Assembly: GCF_000218685.1 (NCBI RefSeq) | Contig: NW_006763295.1 | Coordinates: 1,906,430-1,970,429 of the forward strand | DNA length: 64,000 nt | Direction: 5' to 3' | Source: Serpula lacrymans var. lacrymans S7.9 | Lineage: Eukaryota > Basidiomycota > Agaricomycetes > Boletales > Serpulaceae | Shown here: in pieces, positions 35,861-46,857 of the stretch | Position numbering within the stretch: the stretch's first letter is position 1 | How the letters are laid out: each line of letters starts with the position of its first letter | Notes under the pieces: generated by a model | Told to the model about the DNA's origin: nothing | Seen by the model: only the letters and a program-made list of their open reading frames with translations | Database searches by the model: none | Position numbers and translations under genes: made by a program

Positions 35861-37652
35861 GGGCTCGTACGGGATTAGTTTTTTTTTCTTTTTCTTTCTT
35901 TTTTTGAGATTTTCCTCCCAGGCCAAAGCCCTGCCACTCTAGTGGAGGCGCAATTGTAGAGTTCCGCAACCTATCAATAAGATAGTACTAGGACACCATG
36001 TCATCAGCTATCAGCTATACCGCCTATATAAACCCAGACACCAATCCTGCAACTTGTACAGAAGGAGATAATACTTGTGATTCGGAGGGGCAGGATGGTT
36101 TGAATACTGTAGCTAATCACCAGCCAACAGCAGAGGTACTTGGCCTGTTCACAGATGTCAAAACTAGCTTCTATTGTCATTGAATCAATCATACATGCTA
36201 CTTGGGCTAAGAGCTGTCCACTCCCAGATATTTGTCATATTGCATCATGAATGTAATAGTGGCATAACAATAAGCACGAGCCGGTCACATGGATAAGCTG
36301 CCTTGTCAGGCACCAGCTGCAGTAGGGGGAGTAAGTGAGGTAGTGCTGATGGGCGGCACAATGGTAGATGTGGTGGAGCGGTTTTCCACCGAAGCCGTTT
36401 GAGAAGAGGCAATAACTGGGGAGGCAAGTGGAGCCGGGCCAATGTTGAGTTTCAAGTTGAAGTCCTTGAAGATGGGGATGATTTCCCCCAACTGGTCATT
36501 CAACCCACTGAGAGCATTAGCAACAGCGTTGCGTGGGCCTTGTTAGAGCCTCTGCTTCCGTTGTCTGCACTCTTGGTGTGAGATATGATGGTAGCGCCAT
36601 CCTCAGTGTTATCATCTGAGAGTGTGGCATTCCATGCCTACTAATAGTTGTTATAGATGAGATGGTGGGAGCACAGATAGACGTTAGAGACTCAACACCA
36701 CCAAGCCAGCTTTTTTATGTGTTACAGAGGCACTGGTGTTAGGCTGATTGGAGGGAATGTTGACAGAAACTGGCAGTTTGGGGGCTTTGGGGCTTTAGGA
36801 TGCTTCAGGACTTTGGGGACATGGAATACATTGGAACCCTTGGCTGGGACTCTACCCAACAAGGCATGCATGGCAGAAAAATGGGTCCAGCCCTTCTTCC
36901 GAAAGCTATTTGCTACCGGATTTTTCTGTGTAGTGATTAGCTATCAGTCATAAAGCCAAAATGTATCATCATACCATAATGAGTTCCTTCCAGACTGTTT
37001 CTACTTTGTCAAGTATATTAAGACCTAGCTCATCATCCCAAGGAATGCCTGACAGGTTGGTGATAGGCTTCACTAAGTTGTATTTTGTACAAAGCTGTGA
37101 ACTTGAGGTTCAGTGATTGATAGATTAGATAATGTACCCTGCCCCACTTTGAATTGCAGGAAGTGGCACTCTTGGCTGGTCCCTTGGTAAGAAGAGGAAC
37201 TAAATGTAACACAACCTTAGGCCAGAACCCAGGCTTGAAATGAAATTCAAATCATCCCCACCCTCTGCACTGTTGGTGGTGATGAACTAGATAAGAGCTG
37301 ACATCTCTGCTTCGGTCCAAATGGCGTTGTTGCTACTACTACCTTGGGCACCTGTGCCATTGCCTTCTTCAATGTCCATTGCAACCGGTAGATACGTCCT
37401 GAGCAGGCTGGAGGTCTTGATCCACCCTGGTAGAATATTGCAGTCATTTTGGTGAAGGGACTGGGACTAGGGTTGGGCTGGAGGCCCTGCATTTTTGTGC
37501 TCTAGACATGGGGTTGATGGAAAGATGGTACCTACCCACTCATAGGCTCATGGGATGGATGCCTATCTGTCTCTCCGACAGCATTCTGGCAGATTGTGGT
37601 GGGGGAAAAAAAGAAAGGAATTTCAGGAAAAACAGAATTCCCGTACGAGCCC
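35861..37652. mobile_element. Degenerate Harbinger-like element (reverse orientation)
   Basis: The ends are GGGCTCGTACGGGATTAG at 35861 and its near inverse at 37652 (first 14 bp identical). They share the core CGTACGGGA with the element at 20508-23726. TAA follows the right end (37653-37655), as expected for a Harbinger target site, but the left flank is GAG, so the duplication is not preserved. The interior holds only a Myb/SANT pseudogene on the minus strand and no transposase, consistent with a deletion derivative of about 1.8 kb. Confidence 0.7.
36245..37379 (-). pseudogene. Harbinger Myb/SANT-like protein remnant
   Basis: From an ATG at 37379 it reads MDIEEGNGTGAQGSSSNNAI, then WTEAEMSALI followed by an in-frame TAG and FITTNSAEGGDDLNF, then frameshifts. 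Downstream, KGWTHFSAM (about 36895-36870) and NDQLGEIIPIFKD (about 36503) match the corresponding segments of the gene at 20732-22087. Multiple stops and shifts make it a pseudogene. Confidence 0.75.
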
Positions 37653-37958
37653 TAAGTTAGTACCAACACATTTTGATTTCTCCCATTCACTCTTGCTCCA
37701 AAATTCATTCTGGTGCTTCGGCAGAAGAACCTGTGCCTGCCGGCGTCCAAGGTGATCAGATGCCGAGTTCGGCAGTGCAGTATTTGCGTGTGTTTGTGTG
37801 TAGCTGTGAGTGCTACGTGTCAATTGCTGAATTTGCTTCTTCTTCACTGACCTCCACGTCGTCCTGCGTCGATGCGCAGTCTACCCTGGCTTAAAGTTCT
37901 AACTTATACCACATAACCCGACGTGTCTAAACGACAACAATCCCAATAGCTTTTGCCA
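37653..37958. promoter_or_regulatory. 5' region of the HAC1-like gene
   Basis: 306 bp between the Harbinger-like end and the start codon; presumably promoter and leader. No element named. Confidence 0.35.
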
Positions 37959-39599
37959 ATGTCACAGCCAACGGTATCTTACGTCGACCCCTCCTCTCTC
38001 TCCCTCCCCTCTTCTTCTCTCAAGCGATCCGCCCCATCCCCATCCCCATCCCCTGCCCCCTCCTCCCATTCTGACTCTCCTTCTCCTTCCGCCAATACAG
38101 AGCCCCCACGCAAGCGTCCCCGTGCAGGTGTATCACCCGAAGAGCGCAAAGAAGCTCGTGCTCACCGTAACCGCATCGCAGCACAAAACTCGCGCGACCG
38201 TCGTAAAGCCCAGTTCTCCTTCCTCGAGCAGAGAGTTGCAGAGCTTGAGGAGGAGAACAGGAGGCTACGCGCCGAGTCGAATTCAGTCGCTACCGCCCCT
38301 ACGCCTCACCTGCCCCTTTCTACTGCACGCGCTAACGCTGACGACAGCGATGAGAAGAAGAGAAAGGATAACGACGTGCGCGAGCAGGAAAACGAGGAGT
38401 TGAGAGAAAGGATCAAAACCCTCGAAAAGGGATATGAAGCTGTCTTGCGTGCTCTGGCCACACAAGGCACACATCAATCTAGTTCTACCGCTCCCAACAA
38501 CAGTAACACTGCACCGTCTCAATCTACCTTAGTACCATCTTCCTCCTCCACTCCACCAGCTAGCACAACCACATCGACTAGCATCACCTCTCTTCCCCTT
38601 TCTCCACCGCTCACTCACGCTTCTCCAGCGCTCTCTTCCCCCGCTCTCTTTGATTCCGAATTCGACTTCCCCATCGACACACTCCCTCTTGACGCTCCCC
38701 TTCTTGACCTCGATCTTAACATTTCATCGCTCCCTACCACGTCTCTTCCTAGCCAATCTCCCACTCGCCACCTAGCACGGGTGGCGACCACTGGTGCACA
38801 ACCTTGTGCGCTGGTGTCCCTGCAGCGGGTGGGTTTGCGGTTGTCGGAGGCATCGGTAATACGAGCGAGGGTGAACAGGAACGAGGCCAAGGCGTTGAGT
38901 ACGAGCGCTACCAGGTGTGTAGATTTTCTTATTTTCTGTTATTTGAGGTTCTTTTGTTGACGGTACTCCTCTATTGATTTATAGGTTAGCGAAGGGTATA
39001 ACTACCACCAACATGGACAAACGGCAGATAATGGGACTCAGCATCAACAAGACGATGCCCTCGTTGCTCGTCTCCTCGCTGAGATCCTCGCGCCGAGCCC
39101 CGTGCTCACACCAAACGCGCTCCCGCAAGTCGAGGACGAGGGCACAGCATTGGTCAGTGGCACAGCACCAGCAGCAAAGTCAACAACAACTAGCTCTTGC
39201 ACTCTCGCTCGCCCTTCGAATGAAGTTGCGCGGGCAGAGGCGCCTGTGAGCGGCGTCTCGGCTGCATCATCGGTGTTTGATGGTCCGGGTGTGGATGGTG
39301 TGGGCGCGCGTCCATTGACAGAGCTGGGTTCAGGATCGAGACTAGAATCAACATCAGGAACAGGAATGAGAAGGGCGAGTGCAACTGTGAACATCAATGA
39401 CCCATCGTGGGCCGAGGAAATGCGGATGGATATGGAAGCGATAGAGATGCAGAGGATGCTGGGGATGTTGCCCACGGCGGAAGACGGTGAACGGGGATTT
39501 GATCTAGACCTGGACTTCCCTTCAGCGCTGGACTTAGGGCTTGAGATGGGCGTGCAGTTTGATGCAGATGTGCAGATGGACGGTGTTGGGGTCTTTTGA
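37959..39599 (+). CDS. HAC1: HAC1/Cib1/Hxl1-type bZIP regulator of the unfolded protein response
   Basis: ER-stress transcription factor. The start is the ATG before SQPTVSYVDPSS. The bZIP basic region KEARAHRNRIAAQNSRDRRK runs into the zipper FSFLEQRVAELEEENRRLRA; this matches the basidiomycete Cib1/Hxl1 subgroup. The first frame is coding to about 38793. From about 38823 coding continues in another frame (AGGFAVVGGIGNTSEGEQ, then a normal intron 38915-38984, then YNYHQHGQTADNG and ALVARLLAEILAPSP) to TGA at 39597-39599. Removing 38794-38822 (29 nt, ending CTG/CAGC) joins them into 513 residues. The C-terminal half (DPSWAEEMRMDMEAIEM and acidic DLDLDFPSALDLGLEM) is activation-domain-like. 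Unspliced RNA would give about 333 residues, or a longer frame-0 form ending at 39249. Confidence 0.85.
38794..38822 (+). other. Candidate Ire1-type unconventional intron of HAC1
   Basis: The 3' side CTG/CAGC (38820-38826) fits the CNG/CNGN loop consensus and can be closed by flanking GTCC and GGGT. The 5' side is less clear; CTG at 38791-38793 is the only C-N-G in reach that gives the needed length of 2 modulo 3. A 32-nt GT-AG reading (38794-38825) would restore the same frame but is shorter than any other intron here. Confidence 0.5.
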
Positions 39600-40806
39600 G
39601 CGGTGGTCTCGACTGTACGTCTTGAGAACAATCCCCCCTCTGTCACACTACCGAGTGATTTCGATTGGGGAAAGAGGCCGTCGACGGCTGACTCACTGCA
39701 AGATCTCGTATATTATTGTATGCCGCCCCCCGCGATTAGAGCCTAGCCTCCAGCCCCCGACACCGTCAGAGCTTCTTCAATACTCGAAAAATCGCATGGA
39801 ACCCGCTTTGGACGAAGTAGGATTCACATCTTTGGCAAAGCCCTACGACCGCATCTCCATTGTTCGTTCATACACGATCGAAGCAAAGCTTCCTCAGGGT
39901 GCAACATAGCAGCACAATACCCTTGGAGGTTACCGTGCACATATCTCAAAATCTCATATGTCCCATATGCATCTATTGCCTCCTCTATTCCTCTCATAAC
40001 AGAATATGGCATTGACTCGGACGTTCACCTTAGCATAACTAGTCATCTTATTTATCTCATCTTCCTGATTCGGTCTCTGTTTCCTTACATCTATGTCTCT
40101 AGCTTTGTAACTTAAACGTTCCTCTCCGCCCTCGTCTCGCGATTGGTTTCGGTTTTTTCCTACATTCCCTCGTTCTTTTCTTTTTTTTTTTTGGCTTGGT
40201 TGGTCCAAGTAGTAGTGTCTTCAATCGTTCGCATTTTTCTTTTTTGGCCTCTATGTTATTTGTACCACACATTATTTTGACCGTCACCCACCCATCCCTC
40301 TCCTTCTCTCATTCTCGCCCACTATCCCTTCTACCGTGCCTCCAGCCCCTTCTCCGCACTCTCTCCTCCCGATGCAGTCTCCCGCATCGCCTTCAGCACC
40401 ACGCCTGATTCTCCCCGCCAGGGTCTGACGAATCAGGATCAGTGGACTGTGGGTGTCTGTGGTGAGCGCTTGGGTGGTTGTTGAGTTGTGTGAGGGGTGT
40501 TTGTGGGGTGAGTATGTTGGGACGGGACGTGAGACGTGGTGATCGTGGGGGATAGTGACTTAGACCGCGAGGTTAGACGGGATGGAGACGGTGGGCCACC
40601 TAGCTACAATTACTAGTAGTCATACGAGAGCAGTGTAGAATGAATCGAGAATGCTTTTGACCACCTTGCAGAACTACCGCGTGAATCGAGTTTTCGATGA
40701 GATTCGTTCATGAGAACGATGACAAAATATAGTGATAAGAAGTCGATAAGTACTAATGCTACTGAGCCGAGCACAAAAATCTGATAAAAGAAAGAGGAAA
40801 AAGTGT
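39600..40806. other. Region downstream of HAC1
   Basis: 1.2 kb with no recognised gene: the HAC1 3' UTR, then a pyrimidine-rich tract (about 40130-40430), then a strongly G/T-rich tract (about 40440-40600). Confidence 0.4.
40798..40802 (-). terminator. Pol III terminator of tRNA-Asp
   Basis: Five T residues on the minus strand, 5 nt after the tRNA 3' end. Confidence 0.6.
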
Positions 40807-40930
40807 CTCTCTGGCGGGGAGTCGAACCCCGCTCTCCCGCGAGCCGATCAATGACTCTTAGCTGATGCACCAGTCAAGATTCACTGATAGTTGTGACAGG
40901 CGGGTGTACTATCCGATATACTACCAGAGA
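40807..40930 (-). tRNA. tRNA-Asp (GTC), with 52-nt intron
   Basis: The acceptor stem TCTCTGG pairs with CCAGAGA, discriminator G. The anticodon stem CCCGC/GCGGG has loop CTGTCA plus C and anticodon GTC at 40897-40895. The intron 40893-40842 lies after residue 37. The T arm is GCGGG-TTCGACT-CCCGC-like. Confidence 0.9.
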
Positions 40931-41073
40931 CATGTTCATGCTCGCGACAGTAGATACTATAATAGCTTGTACTCACTGGGTCTGCTCAGTGTCGAAGTCA
41001 ATAGTCATCACCTGGTTGATCACATCCACACCGTGATCCCGTTACGCCTATAGTCCAGTGTTCTCGATCTCCA

Positions 41074-42137
41074 ATGTCATTTTATCACCCTACCAAGACC
41101 TTCGATTTGACTGGGAAAGTGCTAGTTGTGGTGCGTTTTCGTTGGCAACATTATCAAATGCTATGATCGTTCATTATGATGCTGAAAACCGATCCCAAGG
41201 GTAGCCCATAGTTTCTGTCGCCAACGTTTCACAGCTCGCCGTTGATCTCCTGGTCGCATCTCTTTCCCTTGAACGAATCGGGCTCTTTGATACGAAGTAT
41301 CTCATACCAGCCGTTGGCGCACGCGAAGATGGGCAAGCGGGAATCACAACGTCTCTCGAACGTATGTTTCTTCATCTATTCGATATCATCAGCAAACGCG
41401 TTGACGCTGTCCCTTTCTTCTCCTTCTCGCTGCATAGTGTACGGAAAGAATGGGATGGATATTATTGTGGCGCAACAGAGGTCACCCCCCTTGAAAGTAG
41501 GTGTTCATAATATCAAGCAGAAAGAGCTATTTCTCGTCGAAGGACTTCATTCTGATTAGAGGTGATAGTCTTATAAGCAGGACTTTGTCGATGCGCTGCT
41601 GGGGTTTGTACAAGAATCGGGCGTGGCTGCCGCGTTGTTCCTGGGCGGCGTAGACATGTCTAACAGGACAGACGCACAAATGCTGTGAGTCCTTATAAAC
41701 TGCCTTTTTCCCCCACCATTGCTAGTTTGCTTATCCCCATCTTCGGCAGTGCACCTACATATTATATACGTCCAGCCAATTCACCGGCATTGGATCAAGG
41801 TCCATTTTCTATTCTTCAACAATTGCCAATTCCAGCCTATAATCACGCCTTGACCCAACCTACTCAAGCAAATCCCAATCAAAGTAGCGTGCCGTTCATA
41901 CCAGGTGGCGGTTTGGGCAGGCGGCTGTTATCATCTATCCCAGCTTCGTGGTCGATTCCAACCATTTGCCTCTTACATTATGTTATGGAAGGTGACAATA
42001 GGGATGATGCCCACCTTTTGGCTGCCGTAGTCGCAAAGGTGCTGGGCGCTGACCGATATATATCAAGTTGGAAACAGCCTAGTAGTTGGAAGAAGGGACT
42101 ATTTGGAGCATCACACGATCAAACGCTGTATGGATAA
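41074..42137 (+). CDS. PAC2: Proteasome assembly chaperone 2 (PAC2/PSMG2)
   Basis: Forms the PAC1-PAC2 heterodimer that scaffolds assembly of the 20S alpha ring. Five exons (41074-41130, 41205-41361, 41438-41496, 41578-41684, 41750-42137) give 255 residues. Matching segments are MSFYHPTKTFDLTGKVLVVP, VSQLAVDLLVASLSLERIG, KYLIPAVGAREDGQ and YGKNGMDIIVAQQRSP. Then come GGVDMSNRTDAQML and, near the C-terminus, IPGGGLGRRLLSSIPASW with ICLLHYVMEGDNRDDA, all characteristic of the family. The start is the only upstream ATG compatible with the first exon. The PRE9 alpha subunit, which this chaperone helps place, is also in the window but 35 kb away. Confidence 0.92.
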
Positions 42138-42272
42138 GGATGGCTTTTAGCTATGTCGCAAACCGTTTTTTTCACCAGATGATACATGATCTATAGTGCT
42201 ATGCACCTACAAAAATACAAGCTGGTTTTTTGTGACAACCATCGTACATCGTAATAGCGACCCTTGCGATGC

Positions 42273-45200
42273 TCATTTTCTAGTAGCTATTCCAAGACGT
42301 TCCTTACCATGAGATTTTTTCTTGGCAGCTTGGTTTAATGGCAGATACGCGTAAGGATCAACGCCACCTTTTTTAACATCACCACCAGCCCTCTGCAAGT
42401 AGGGGAAATGATCAGCTCCAGCGGAAATTCAGAACAAAACATTCTACTAGCCTTTGCTTTGAATTCGTGTCCAAATTTAACCTCTGATCGTTTTTTGCTC
42501 TTCTTGCCTTTTCCGGCGTCAACATCCACCATTTCAACGTCTTCCTCAGCTTCTTGTTCTCGTCGACGTTTCTTTGTATCCTTGTTGAACTTGACGCGAC
42601 CGCCAGCTCCGCGAACAAAACCGTCCACGGAAGTCAAACTTTCTCGGTATGCATTCCCAGCAATATCTCCTGCAGCCTTACGAGCACTGACTTCAATATC
42701 TGAGTCTGAGTCTTCTTCCTCTATTAACATTTTCCCTGATTCCTTGTCTGTGTTAAAACGAGCGGCATCTTGTCCTGGTTTGCGGCGTCGATTAGCGTTG
42801 GCACCTATGGTCACTGAATTAGTACAAGTCGATGTAATAATCAAGCCACATACTCGTAAGACGTGCTGCAGCTCCCTGGAGAAGATCCATCGGCTCATCA
42901 TCATCTACTCGGAGCCTTACACCGTGATCAGCTTTGCGTTTAGCAGCAGCATTCGGACGTGATGTCCGCTCATCGTCGTCACTATCGTCAATTTCACTTT
43001 CGCTGCCATACAAAACGTCTTCGAATGCATCGCCAGTGGCTGCTTTCCCTTTTGGGATCTATCTCTCGACGTTAGTTGCATTGATCATATCCAGACGACG
43101 TAAACTTACCTCTTCATCTTCATCCTCCTCGTCACGAGCCTTCTTTCTCTTCGCCCTCTCTTTACGTTTCTTGATGTTGACCAACACTTTGGACGCCTGG
43201 TCTTCTCCAGCATATCTGTATACATCATTCCACCCAAATCGCCGGAGCATTCTCTCGAAAATATGCCGTACTTTTGCCTTGAAATGGTTTTTATGGTCGT
43301 GAGACCAAGCGAGCAACGCAGGGACCAAATCTTTCAGGAAAGGCCGCAAAAGGTCTGAAGACAGCGAATGTATAGCAAGTTTGATGTAACCAAGAGTGGA
43401 CTTGACAATTTCGCGGTTAGTTGAAGATAGGAAAGCCAGCAGTGTAGTAAATATTTCGATCTGCATCCCATCGTTGATGGTGTCTATAGTATTATTGCAA
43501 TGAGCTAAGAAGTTCAGGTAGAGGCCAACAAATGCATCACCTCTGAATTCGAATACAAGGCGTGATATGGCAGTGACAGTTGCGCTGATCATGTGGGGAG
43601 TAGCACCCGCGAGACCTCCAGCAATCATCGTCATATATTCATTCACGCTAGCTTGAGCTGTAGAAACGTCAAGTTGCTGTAGATCTTAGATATGAGAATC
43701 GCGCACCTTCGCCTTCGCTTTCTCCGTCTTCGTCCATGCCATCCATCATGTTTCTTCTTACGACACCACCCTCATTCATTTTCTTACCCATGACTACGAT
43801 AAGTTCAAAAGCAGCGGTTCGTGCCTTCTCCGAAGCCTCCTTAGTACCCAAGACAGCTTCAGAGATGAGGGACGGGATGATGTGCATCGCTTCAGGAGGT
43901 ATCTCTCGAACCAGCAGTGAGAGCAGGTTGAAGCGATCCTTTGAAAGACTATGAATGAGCATGCGAGATTCATATCCAATGCTAAAATGCTAAAAACACA
44001 ACCTTCTTAGCAGCAGCCAAAAGACCTTCCGCCAATTCGTCCAGTCGAGATAATGTCGATTGTACTTCAACGGGCACCTTACCACTGCTCAATAGCTTGG
44101 CAAGAGTCTTGTATCCACGTTTCTGTACACCATTATCCTTGTTGCTCAAAATATCTTTGGAAAGGCAGGTCTGGAAAAGAGAAGTAGCGTCTACTTCTGA
44201 TAGATGAGGGAGCAGCAGTATAAGAAGGTCCTGCGTCATGGCAGTTATACTCCCACCACCTTGCGAAGCAGGGGCACTTTGTGCATTGGCAAGATTTTGC
44301 TTGAAAAGCTCGAGGACCTTGTTATATGCTTTTGCAATTTCCTGAAAATGGTTGAACGAGATTATCCAAAACGGCTTATAAGAGACTAACCTGTTCATCA
44401 GCTATCCCAGCCCAGGCACTGATAACATCACCAACTATTCCACGGCCATCTCGATCTGCACTACTAAAGATATTGAACAATACGGCGAACCAGCTCTCGG
44501 CTTGACTTTTGAGGAATACTACATTCTGTGCGGCCTCGGCCGGACTAATCGATGTGACTTCTTCGGAAGCTCCATCCATTTCACTATCGGCTTTGGATGC
44601 TAGCGATACATTTGATTCCACGATGACTTTGAGAGCCTTTAGAATAGCCGGTCGAAGTTCTGGTTGGCCGTATAGGAGCTGTGATAGTAGTTGACAGAAA
44701 GCAGAAGTGAAGGACTGCATGGAGAACGTTGTTTAAAGAATACACTAAAAGCTACACATCGAGACCACTTACCTCTTTCAAGTCGACTGTAGCGTGACAG
44801 TAGCCAGCCAAACCGGACCAAATTTGTGAAACAAGTACGCTCCACACTTTTGCCTCTGCTTGTCTGTCTTCCATCTCGGCCTCCTGTTGTAAGTTGAACA
44901 TGCGTTCGCTTAATGGGACGAAGTAAGACACGAAGTGGCCCAAGGGAGAAACATGGGGTTGTGGAAGCATGGGAAGGAGAAAAGCGCGCGGTTCTTGCCC
45001 TGCTTGTCTAAATCATAAAGGTGTCAGATGATTTAACTAAGTGCTGAATATATGCATACCGGTCAGCCGGTTCTAAGTTCAACGGAAGAACAGTGAGCAA
45101 GACTGCGGGTCCTATGTGACGCATAGCTGTGGCCAATGTGGCGTCTGCTGCTTCCTTGTGCTCAAAAGCTTTCTGTGTTCGGAGCTCCCCAACCTTTTGT

Positions 45201-46575
45201 ATCAAAGGTATCAAAAGAAGTTCGGCAGCGGTGGGAGACTGACGGGACCCCTGTCTGAACCGCAGACGCGTTATAAGAGCAGAAATGATAACCAGGAGTT
45301 CTGGTATAGCACGAGAAAAGGCAAGGGAACCTAGCGCTTTCATAGTTTGCGATATGATTTCCTCTAGTAATGTTGATTGTATTTTTGTAGTACCTCGACC
45401 TTCAATGGCAATTGCCACCATATCCGTGGTTATACACTCTGACATCATGGTAAGCGATTCCGCTGCTGCTTTCCTGATCTGTGGTTTGTCCGACTCAAGG
45501 AAAGACCAGACTGTTTTCCATACGAGCGGTAGTTCAGTGGCCGAAGCTTGAGAGTCCGCGCCACTATAAGCCAGCATCGCGTGTCCTAAAACTTGCAGCC
45601 ACGAAGGACATAGTGCAACATCAGATTTTGAAGGGATGGAAGCCAAAACGGCCTTCAATACGTCAGGTATTTGATCTACGACGTTGTTGGGCTCATCCGT
45701 GGTTGGAGCAGAAAAAAGCTCAGAAAGGATAGAGTACGCGGATTGAGATAGATATGGATTTCCAAGTCTAGGGAGTGTCAGAAGAAGAGTAGTGATGGAC
45801 GGTAGTGTCTACCCATACGAACGATATTAATAAGATTATAGCAGAATCTACAGGCGCGGTAGAAACGTACAGAAGCGGGAAGCTTGAGTAGAACTGGGCG
45901 CAAAAAGGCAAGAATATGGATGGCAGACTCCGCGGCAGATGTTTCTGGAGTTTTGCCAGTTACTTTGGATTTTGAGAGGGCACCCGAGCTTGCCTCCCTT
46001 AGAGCATTTCTAACCCATTCGGCTACTCTATCAGCGTAAGGGTGGCGTGCCATAGGGCTAGGAGGGTTGGAAAGGACATCTTTGACAACATCCGCTGCTT
46101 TTTTCCGCACTTTTGGTCGCGGATCCATGCAAAGCTGCAATACAGATGCGAATGATTGCCGGACACCTTGAATGTCCAGCTGTGACCGCTCGAGTGATCG
46201 AAATATTACATTGTAGATCGACAATTGCGAACGTAACGACGGTGCATGAGCAAGGAGAGAAGGGAAAAGTGGGGCGGTCAGAGATAACAGAGTGTTGAGA
46301 TTTGATCGCAAGACCGGTGAAGGGACGAAAGGAGTCACTAGAGCCAACAGATAAAGTTCTGCAGGCAAAACATCACCTTCACCCAAGGATATGTCTTTCT
46401 TTTGTAATGTTCCATCCAGCGTTGTAAGAAGTGTAGCAAAATAAGCTGTAGATGTCTTGTCGGTCTCCCGATCTTGCAAAGTAGACTCTAGGGCTTGCAG
46501 TAAGACAGCTGGTGCTTTTTGATGGGCCAAGTTCGAGGTTGTGTGAGGACGTATCTTGGATAATGCGTCCTCCAT
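42273..46575 (-). CDS. RRP12: Ribosomal RNA processing protein 12 (RRP12, HEAT-repeat)
   Basis: HEAT/ARM-repeat factor needed for export and maturation of pre-40S and pre-60S particles in nucleolus and cytoplasm. About ten exons from the ATG before EDALSKIRPHTTSNLAHQKA (46575) to TGA at 42275-42273. The central NUC173-type region is helical repeat throughout, with PKVRKKAADVVKDVL, KPQIRKAAAESLTMM, DNGVQKRGYKTLAKLL, FKAKVRHIFERMLRRFGWND and NSRE-type repeats. The C-terminus is a Lys/Asp/Glu-rich tail (ESEIDDSDDDERTSR, then KKRRREQEAEEDVEMVDVD) ending DPYAYLPLNQAAKKKSHGKE and RLGIATRK, the conserved RRP12 end. Exon junctions coincide with drops in open frame. It is divergent from the acyltransferase gene with 282 bp between starts. 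Confidence 0.93.
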
Positions 46576-46857
46576 GATTATCGCAATAGATCCAAGATGA
46601 AATGATATCAGTTCACCGTCGAACGTTTGCTGCAAAAGCCTCGAGGCTTTTAAATTTCCGAGTCGCGGCTACAGCACTCAATGCAAGGCAGAAAAATTTA
46701 GTTAGATAAGCATCCCCAATGTGGAACACCTGTTCCTTGCCATGACCGTGACGTTGGGGCCCGGCAAACCATGATATAAGCTTACACAGAACTTGCTGGC
46801 AAACGTTATAACTTATCACGAACCGTTCACGACTTAAAACACGGGGGACACAGAATT
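46576..46857. promoter_or_regulatory. Shared divergent promoter of RRP12 and the acyltransferase
   Basis: 282 bp between the two start codons. No specific site identified. Confidence 0.4.

Noticed and set aside
38794..38825. A 32-nt conventional GT-AG intron in HAC1
   Set aside because: It also restores frame, but is well below the 45-70 nt seen elsewhere. The protein family is known for Ire1 splicing, so it was kept only as an alternative.
39044..39646. A 200-codon minus-strand Ser/Arg-rich frame opposite HAC1
   Set aside because: Composition mirrors the sense-strand coding sequence; the sense frame continues the bZIP protein through a phase-0 intron.
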